64,000 nt of DNA, from NCBI GenBank assembly GCA_016931855.1, contig JAFGDZ010000068.1:209421-273420 (forward strand). The letters run 5' to 3'. The notes beneath the pieces are model-generated. The model had not been told where the DNA came from and made no database searches. It saw only the letters and a program-made list of their open reading frames with translations. The position numbers and the translations under genes are program-made. The first letter of the stretch is position 1. Every line of letters begins with the position of its first letter. This DNA comes from Bacteroidales bacterium (lineage in GTDB: Bacteria > Bacteroidota > Bacteroidia > Bacteroidales > Tenuifilaceae). Shown here in pieces: positions 56,301-61,749 of this stretch.

Positions 56301-56954
56301 ATAGGTTTTTGCTAATAGAATGGGATCGTGGGTAAACGAATCCCATTGTGGAGCCTTTTTTAGCACATTCCCCTTAAGGTATAGCAGCCCTTGGTTGTTA
56401 CTTGATATAAAAAAGGTGCTGTTTACCACAAAACTTACCCCAAAGCCACCCGAGTTCTCCCATGTATGCACCTTGCCGTTAGAGTATCTAATTAGGTAGT
56501 TACTGGTTCTAAAAAAGATATCGCCGTTAAGAATAACCGTTTCCCAAACATCAAGAAATGGCTTAGCATTGGCTGGCACAAGGTGCGTAAGAGAGACGTA
56601 CTCCATACCCTTTGCGCTGGATGGCTCCACGTAACCAATCTCGTTTGAGCCGCCCACCCAAACGCGCCCAGCACTATCAATAGCCATAGAGCGCACCCAT
56701 TCCTTTGATGGGAGCTGTATTATCCGCCAGTTTACACCGTCGTACTCCAGCAAACCATCGCTGTTCCCAAAATACATAATACCCCGGCTATCCTGCCCAA
56801 CAGCCCAGTTCTGAACATGAGCACGATACTCCTTGGGCAAATAGTTACGTACAAACAGGTTTCCTTCCTCTCCAGAAAAAACACTTGAAGAGCTTATTAG
56901 TAAAAGCAGGATAATATAGATAGAAGCGTTGCGCATTATGTTAGTTTTTTGCAT
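53325..56954 (-). CDS. Propeller/Y_Y_Y-sensor histidine kinase without receiver or HTH
   Basis: 1209 residues. Signal peptide about 7-28, then two seven-bladed-type beta-propellers of regulator-propeller repeats (about 40-680; for example FGNSDGLLEYDGVNWRIIQL). Then come a Y_Y_Y domain (about 690-755, KYWSAWQ-type YDKKWSAWQTLPMKEYTNLP), one membrane segment (about 765-787), a coiled coil (LEEKQAELEIRQEEITAQAE), a PAS domain (about 855-965), HisKA with His in FFRIIGHDLRNP near 990, and a HATPase ending at residue 1209 in GSTFSFSLPK. Hybrid two-component systems of this type usually continue into receiver and AraC HTH domains; these are absent. Senses a periplasmic ligand, perhaps glycan. No partner adjacent. 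Confidence 0.92.
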   Translation of the reverse strand: MQKTNIMRNASIYIILLLLISSSSVFSGEEGNLFVRNYLPKEYRAHVQNWAVGQDSRGIMYFGNSDGLLEYDGVNWRIIQLPSKEWVRSMAIDSAGRVWVGGSNEIGYVEPSSAKGMEYVSLTHLVPANAKPFLDVWETVILNGDIFFRTSNYLIRYSNGKVHTWENSGGFGVSFVVNSTFFISSNNQGLLYLKGNVLKKAPQWDSFTHDPILLAKTYNNTVAFIGTASKGFAYYNPLAHPDSSVRYISSPAASYYQKYHLKSEVQKYGTNYYISTPGDGCIVINEKGELQTVINQIKGLSTNRLHGLVVDRHGFLWFASNNGISKVDIMSPITYWGVADGLDGNVESIIRFNNTLYVGTHQGIYYIDSKNRIKKLPGLNTTGWSIIRFTDEATGATKVIVGASNGIYELKKDRVQLLRPTSAYVYELYQSRFVKNRLFACTATGVDIYRFTNGELRLEGHINGVAENIRSLYEENASTTWLGTFRNGVVRLTHNHSTILNPEVKIYDVTKGLSSNKNALLFPFNGSFVVGSDGGLDKYNSTTDSFEPDTTLGVNYTSSGKDVFTFSPAANGNVWVSGLNNKRSETGYFKPMANGTYTWVDAPLRLIPEMMVFGFYLDDSTGVAWIGGDEGLFRYSPYQTTDYSDLFNARIKRVSINADSSFYYGVSTFGDNVDLHAGSAYKPVQLSYDQNSLIFNFIAIYYVHEEANLYSYYLEGYDKKWSAWQTLPMKEYTNLPEGSYVFKVKAKNIFGVESNVDDFYFTISPPWYRTIWADIVYVILSVLFVYMLIHLNAKRLKAANAELEATVMERTAELSEVNTRLEEKQAELEIRQEEITAQAELLAENNRELEKLSIVARETDNSVLIMDADTRFEWVNEGFFKLYKTSLNGLMESWGSTLLQASSNKSIKSIVDECVTQKKSVTYESFNTLSDGSSVWVQTTLTPIFDEDGTVSKLVAIESDITERKFAEFEIEKQRDELLVLNSTKDKFFRIIGHDLRNPFNNIMGFTELIIERISQGDTEKALFFANLLSQTTTSAYELLENLLTWSRSQSGVIDFNPEKVSVKRVLDYNVQLLSGAAQIKGIELVLELHSDLHVTADSNMLLTVVRNLVTNAIKFSSVGDSITLTAIEQGKRVVVSIADTGVGIPKSKIDKIFRVDGNVKSKGTANEPGTGLGLILCREFVQKNGGTIWVDSQEGKGSTFSFSLPKAE

Positions 56955-57477
56955 AGTACAGAATTCATTCTATTAACAAACAATTTACTATTATAGCTAA
57001 TACGCGTTACGGTAGCAACTCGTTTCACTAAGAAAAAGCATACACTAAAGTGCAACAAACATTAGTGAAAGTCAAGTGCAGCAACCCTATTTACCCAACA
57101 AAAGCCACACTTAACGCCGCTTACCTGCACTTTAATTACCCTAACCAAAACCAATATAAACCCAAGAAACACAAAAAACACCAGTGAATTTACCTTAATA
57201 CAGCCAAATAAAGAGGTAATGATACTTCTCACCTTTTCTACTGTAATTAGGGTCGCCCTGGGCACACATCAAAAATGGGCATGCTATTTAGCAGGCTTTA
57301 GCCTACTAGTAAAAACGCAATACACTACATAACTGCGCATTAAAAGCACACACCAGAACTTACCTTTGCCTCCTTGCAAGGAAATAATATAAAAACAGCT
57401 ACCTTCAATCTACCAAACAGAACAAGACGCAAATATGCTACAGGTGTTTTGCTCAAGTATCAATTTTCAACAAGATA
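56955..57477. other. Intergenic region between divergent regulators
   Basis: 523 bases with no supported gene. A 67-codon minus-strand frame at 57062-57265 (hydrophobic, Val-rich, no family) is the only longer one, and I do not support it. It is AT-rich, with a TACCTTTG -7 box at 57361 and a short dyad CCTTGCAAGG nearby. It probably carries the promoters of both flanking regulators. Confidence 0.6.
57361..57368 (+). promoter_or_regulatory. Possible -7 box for the TPR-AraC gene
   Basis: TACCTTTG matches TAnnTTTG exactly, though it is 110 bases before the start codon, leaving a long leader. A CCTTGCAAGG dyad lies a few bases downstream. Confidence 0.4.
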
Positions 57478-59229
57478 ATGCATATGTATTTAGGAATTAA
57501 TACAAAAGCGCTTTTCATTGCAATTTATATACTTGCCCTACCTAGTGTTTTTGCCACAGAGAGCATAACACCGCAGGACTCCATTAAGAAAATACTGCCC
57601 ACGCTTAAAGGGGAAGCGCGGCTACAGGCCTACAGCAACCTTTGCGGGATAGCATTTGCTCAGGACGATTCGTTAAATGAGCTAAGCTGCCTGGACGAGT
57701 ATATTGCCGAGGCGCACAGGCAGGGCAACATCAAAGAAGAGGCCTTTGCCCGCCAAAGCAAAATGGTTTGTTACTATAACTACGACATGAACGATGCGCT
57801 AATTGCAGCGTTACCAACCAATCTCAGCTTTTTTGAATCTAACCAGCAGTGGGAGCTATACTACAACAGCTGGTCGCTACTGGTAGATTTGCATATCTAC
57901 CAAAACCAGTATCAAACTGCGCTTCAGGAGGCAAAAAGAATTTACGCCGATGCCCGCAAACGAAACAACAGCTACGGCCTGGGGGTTGCCTCTTACTGCA
58001 TTGGCGATGTGTACCATCACATGCAAAACACAGAGGAAGCTAGCATAGCCTATGCCCAAGCTATAGAGCTGCTATCGGATATGGATGACCAAACCCTTCT
58101 GATGGGCACCTACGAGAACTACAGCGAGGTACTATCGGGAGCAGCGGAATACGTAAAGCTTAAATCGGTTACTGCCGCATGGAAAGAAAAACTGGATTTG
58201 CTAAAGATACGCTACAAGACAAAAGGCTATGAGGTATCTGACCTCGACAGCAAATACAGATACTGCTACCTTGCCATGGCCGAGGCAGAGATGGAAACCG
58301 GAGGAATGGAACAGTCACTCCAGCTACTACGTATGGCCGAAAAACTAACGGAGGGTAATGCTCCTATAGCGCACCTTTTGCTGCTACGCAGCTACGCAAG
58401 GTACTACCAGCTACAAAAGGAGTACGATACAGCATTGGCGTACAACTCCAAGCGACTGGAACTAAACAAGCTGGGGAACAACAACCGCGGGCTACTAGAT
58501 ACCAAGGAGCAACGCGCCGACATACTACTATCGGCCAAACGATATGCCGATGCCGCACTCCTGTACCACGAGATAATGCCCACTAGAGATTCCCTCGCAT
58601 CGGCAAGTACAGCCGAGCAGCTTAATGAGCTACGCACCATATATGAGGTTGACAAGCTGAAACTAGAGAAAAAAGTATCGAAAACGCAGCTGGCCATTGT
58701 GCTAACCATTAGCGCATTCCTGCTGCTTATCCTTTTAGGCTACATAGCTTACTCTGTAAGGCTCAAACGGAAGAACAGGATTCTCTACGAAAAAATACGC
58801 AGAATACAAGAGGCAGAGAGCCAAGCCGAACAGGCATTAAGAAGCACTCCAGAGAATACGCTAAGCAAGGAGCAAGCGCTGTTCCGGTCACTTAACAGCA
58901 TCCTATCAGAGAAGCAGCTATTCACCAACCCTAAGATTGGACGTAAAGAGCTATCCGATTCCCTGGGAACAAACGCAACCTATCTGGCCGAAGCTATTAA
59001 GGAGTGCGCAAATGGGATGACGGTAACAGAGTACCTAAATAGGGTGAGGCTTGTACACGCAGGAAATATGCTTATAGAGGAGCCTCTGCTCCCTGTTGAT
59101 GCCGTTGGCGAGGATTGTGGCTTTACCTCTCGTTCCACTTACTACCGGCTCTTCCGCGATTACTATGGTATGTCGCCTACCGAGTTCCGAAACATAGCCA
59201 AGGAGAAGAGCAAAAGGGCTGAGGTGTAG
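57478..59229 (+). CDS. TPR sensor with transmembrane helix and AraC-type HTH
   Basis: 583 residues. A signal-anchor-like N-terminus (about 8-26), then about 350 residues of helical TPR-type repeats (for example YGLGVASYCIGDVYHHMQNT and YDTALAYNSKRLELNKLGNN) predicted to be periplasmic. A membrane segment (about 404-428, AIVLTISAFLLLILLGYIAY) and a charged linker lead to a C-terminal AraC-type DNA-binding domain (about 480-583: TYLAEAIKECANGMTVTEYL, CGFTSRSTYYRLFRDYYGMS). A one-piece transmembrane regulator of the TPR-AraC kind found in Bacteroidota. Ligand and targets unknown. Ends 2 bases before a hairpin-rich island. Confidence 0.88.
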   Translation: MHMYLGINTKALFIAIYILALPSVFATESITPQDSIKKILPTLKGEARLQAYSNLCGIAFAQDDSLNELSCLDEYIAEAHRQGNIKEEAFARQSKMVCYYNYDMNDALIAALPTNLSFFESNQQWELYYNSWSLLVDLHIYQNQYQTALQEAKRIYADARKRNNSYGLGVASYCIGDVYHHMQNTEEASIAYAQAIELLSDMDDQTLLMGTYENYSEVLSGAAEYVKLKSVTAAWKEKLDLLKIRYKTKGYEVSDLDSKYRYCYLAMAEAEMETGGMEQSLQLLRMAEKLTEGNAPIAHLLLLRSYARYYQLQKEYDTALAYNSKRLELNKLGNNNRGLLDTKEQRADILLSAKRYADAALLYHEIMPTRDSLASASTAEQLNELRTIYEVDKLKLEKKVSKTQLAIVLTISAFLLLILLGYIAYSVRLKRKNRILYEKIRRIQEAESQAEQALRSTPENTLSKEQALFRSLNSILSEKQLFTNPKIGRKELSDSLGTNATYLAEAIKECANGMTVTEYLNRVRLVHAGNMLIEEPLLPVDAVGEDCGFTSRSTYYRLFRDYYGMSPTEFRNIAKEKSKRAEV

Positions 59230-59230
59230 C

Positions 59231-59430
59231 ACCCCTCCGGGGCGCATAAAATCATACATGCATGCCCCCCCGGTTTCACCGAGGGTTATTGTGATTAAAG
59301 CCTTTCAGGCTTTGGGCAGTACCTACTTCCTGCCACGAAGTGGCGCAACATCAATAACCGTGGGTATTGAGCATCGCGAAGATGCCCACGGAGAGAGCAA
59401 CGACAAACTTCCTGCCCTGAAAGGGTAGGA
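59231..59430. repeat. REP-like multi-hairpin island
   Basis: Five short hairpins with TTC or GAA triloops or near variants. CGGT-TTC-ACCG (59271-59281); AAGCCT-TTC-AGGCTT (59298-59312); GCCAC-GAA-GTGGC (59332-59344); a nested stem CCGTGGG...CCCACGG (59358-59391) enclosing GCATC-GCGAA-GATGC; and CTGCCCT-GAA-AGGGTAG (59412-59428). A weaker CCCC-TCC-GGGG precedes them. The arms are unlike each other, but the triloop is shared. No T-run ends them, so they are not a simple terminator. Resembles the short dispersed palindromic modules of Bacteroidota; copy number elsewhere is unknown. Confidence 0.65.
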
Positions 59431-59500
59431 TTAACATTTTGCTCATTTTATTAAAAAGGAGCATCAACTTTTCCCTATGTCTTTTCTAGGGTTATTGAGA

Positions 59501-60661
59501 TTAATCCTTCTGCGATACAAATCGCTTATAGTTCCTATAGCTGCCAAAGCCTACCCTTTCTACCATCTCTTTTTCTTCCCAGCCTTTTGCACCCTCAAGT
59601 TCTTTTAATCGTTCCAGTTCCAACAACCTGTATCTATTTATCAGCCCATTAAAGTTTACTCCATACTCGGTATTTATAAAGGCAGACAGGTATGTTCTAT
59701 TGGTATTCAAATCGGCCGCTACATCAGTTAAGCGTAAATCGGAGTTTAGATAGGGGCGTTCACTTGCGATATACTCCTCAAAATCGACCCTAGTAATTTT
59801 CACTTTAGCGCCCACACACTCTGTTTCGCAGGCAAAAGTCCCTGGGGTGAAATCAACCACAGGGTTGCTTTCCTCAAGTTCCTTATCACTACTTCTCTTT
59901 GGGAGGCTATCATCTAAGTATATATAATTCTGAGTAACAAGATGAAAGCACAAGAAGGCATACTGAAACAGTATCAGCAAATTTTGGATGCTAAGAAAAA
60001 CCGATGCAGCGGCCTCCCCTCGTGGTAAAATAATTCCCATTAAGGGTATAGGTATTAGGCTAACTGAAAGAATAAGATATGTTTTAACCCAATGCAGCGA
60101 GCTCTTATCGTAGTTTGCCGAATAGTTCTCTACCCTTTTTCTATACCGATAAAGCCTTATGAAGCATAATCCGGTATAAACAACACTAAAAACTAGACGT
60201 ACTGGCATTTTGGAGTTAGACACAATAAAGAACAAGTAGCTCCCTCCCGTAAACTCGCCACGCCCCAGTACCGATAAGCGCTGGGCTTGAAACGGAGTAA
60301 GCAGCATTAATGCGGTTAGGAACAACGATATGAGGATTGGAATAAGAAAGTGAATTTGGGGAAAACGCTCATCTGCATCAATCCGGGTTAAGAAAAATAG
60401 GAAGTTGTAGAAAAGTATCTGAACTATAATAAATGTAAAAAACACAAAGGAATTGAGCACAACAAACACATTGGGCAAATAGAAATAAAGAAATATTGCG
60501 CTCCAATTAACAATACAACAGCCAAAATAGAACCAGAGCACCTTTACCGAGCGGGCTCTGCTACCCTGGTTGCGATAATACAAATGCAGCGTAACTATTA
60601 CAAACGAGGTAACAGCTGCCGATAGGGGCACAAATATATTTGCTAAAGTTGCTATGTCCAT
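59501..60661 (-). CDS. 7TM AraC-family transcriptional regulator
   Basis: 386 residues. Seven hydrophobic segments in the first 250 residues (for example FVVLNSFVFFTFIIVQILFY) are followed by a cytoplasmic linker and a C-terminal AraC-type HTH at about 290-386 (LTDVAADLNTNRTYLSAFIN, VGFGSYRNYKRF). The protein ends right after the second helix-turn-helix, slightly shorter than the usual domain. This membrane-anchored AraC arrangement is common in Bacteroidota. It could sense a membrane or periplasmic cue. It faces the TPR-AraC gene across the hairpin island. Confidence 0.87.
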   Translation of the reverse strand: MDIATLANIFVPLSAAVTSFVIVTLHLYYRNQGSRARSVKVLWFYFGCCIVNWSAIFLYFYLPNVFVVLNSFVFFTFIIVQILFYNFLFFLTRIDADERFPQIHFLIPILISLFLTALMLLTPFQAQRLSVLGRGEFTGGSYLFFIVSNSKMPVRLVFSVVYTGLCFIRLYRYRKRVENYSANYDKSSLHWVKTYLILSVSLIPIPLMGIILPRGEAAASVFLSIQNLLILFQYAFLCFHLVTQNYIYLDDSLPKRSSDKELEESNPVVDFTPGTFACETECVGAKVKITRVDFEEYIASERPYLNSDLRLTDVAADLNTNRTYLSAFINTEYGVNFNGLINRYRLLELERLKELEGAKGWEEKEMVERVGFGSYRNYKRFVSQKD

Positions 60662-61391
60662 AATTGTGCATCAAAAGTAACAAAAAGCTTTGTTTTAGAC
60701 ACCCTATATAGCCTTTGCCACCCTACTGTAAAAATAGCAACCAGCATAATAAAAAGGCAATGGCATTATTCTTTTACTGCGCTTTAGCACCAAAAAACTA
60801 CGCTACAATACCACTACAACAAAGGACAAATCGTAAAAAAGCAACACGCTACACCCCACATATATAATTAGCATACTGCATTTTAACGCCTCCACGCAAT
60901 CTTTTGTTAATTTAAACCAGCTCTTATTTGGGTTCGTTATAATTTCATGTTCTATTATAAGGTAAAAATAGTGCAGGAGATAATGTACACAGAACCCAAT
61001 ACAAACAATTCCATTTGCAGGCCTCATCCCTCTGCAATGCATGTGCTGCAAAACAGGCACAGTAGTACAGGTAAAGAATTAGCTAAGATTTGCCCCTGCC
61101 AAAACTTACAGTCCTAAAGCCACCTAGGCTTACCCCGCCACTCGCTACAAGCCAAACATATTAACGACCAACTAAATGCACTCAAAAGAGACTTGCAATG
61201 TACAATGCTATAGGCAAAAGCCAAAAGGGATAATGCGAAATAGGTTAACCGAAGATATGTTTAAGAAGCCGAAAAAAGTGCAAGTATAACAAAATGAATA
61301 ACAACCATTTGCACCAGTGAGACAAAGATTTTCACCAGTGAGACACCTGTTACTACACCAAGCCGTACCATTGCACCATAATTTCAAAACT
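60662..61391. other. Long intergenic region upstream of the GIY-YIG-like gene
   Basis: 730 bases with no well-supported gene. A minus-strand frame of 85 codons at 60803-61060 encodes a hydrophobic, Cys-containing peptide (VHYLLHYFYLIIEHEIITNP) of unknown family; it may be a decayed gene and is not counted. Near the right end is a 13-bp direct repeat. No terminators or RNA genes recognised. Confidence 0.5.
61312..61345. repeat. 13-bp direct repeat with 21-bp spacing, possible operator
   Basis: CACCAGTGAGACA occurs at 61312-61324 and again, identical, at 61333-61345. The start-to-start distance is 21 bp, two helical turns, so both lie on one face of DNA. They are 47 bases before the ATG of the GIY-YIG-like gene. 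AraC-type proteins bind such direct repeats, and two AraC-type genes lie nearby; this link is inference. Confidence 0.6.
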
Positions 61392-61688
61392 ATGGAAGAA
61401 CCGTTTGATATTCCTATAAGCGCAACAGCCTTAGGTTGGGTTTATATCATAATAAATACCAGTACCCAAGAACTTAGCATAGGGCTAACATTTAACCCAT
61501 CTAAGCGCATAACTAGAGTTACACCTGCAGAGAAGGTAGTTTACTACCGCAGCTTCACCAACCCATTCGATGCGTTGGCGCACAAACACCTGCTTGAGGA
61601 GCTCTCCAGAGAGTCGATAATCCGCAATGTAACACAGCAGAACCCGACCTTACGAAACCTAACATCGGAGATTGGGGGAAAGGATTAA
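61392..61688 (+). CDS. Degenerate GIY-YIG-like protein
   Basis: 98 residues from the ATG at 61392 (MEEPFDIPISATALGWVYII); a longer frame begins at a GTG inside the direct repeat and is less likely. The segment WVYIIINTSTQELSIGLTFN, then PSKRI, has the spacing of the GIY-YIG nuclease core, with the YIG motif as SIG and the basic residue in KRI. A helix with HKHLLEELSRESI offers the Glu position. Family membership is a structural guess from motif spacing. Soluble. 61 bases upstream of the large secreted protein, same strand. Confidence 0.55.
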   Translation: MEEPFDIPISATALGWVYIIINTSTQELSIGLTFNPSKRITRVTPAEKVVYYRSFTNPFDALAHKHLLEELSRESIIRNVTQQNPTLRNLTSEIGGKD

Positions 61689-61749
61689 GAACTAAACACC
61701 AAACGACTAACCGACTAAACATCATAAACTAAAAATTAACACTTAACAC

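Noticed and set aside
53325..56954. Calling this gene a hybrid two-component system (HTCS)
   Set aside because: No receiver or AraC domain follows the HATPase domain.
57062..57265. 67-codon minus-strand frame between the two regulators
   Set aside because: Hydrophobic but with no family, no promoter or ribosome binding site, and an unusually Val-rich composition typical of chance frames.
59231..59430. CRISPR array or terminator cluster
   Set aside because: The stems differ from each other, there is no regular repeat/spacer unit, and no T-run follows them.
60803..61060. 85-codon minus-strand frame with hydrophobic stretches
   Set aside because: No family match and no clear start context; could be a decayed gene, but not enough evidence to annotate.
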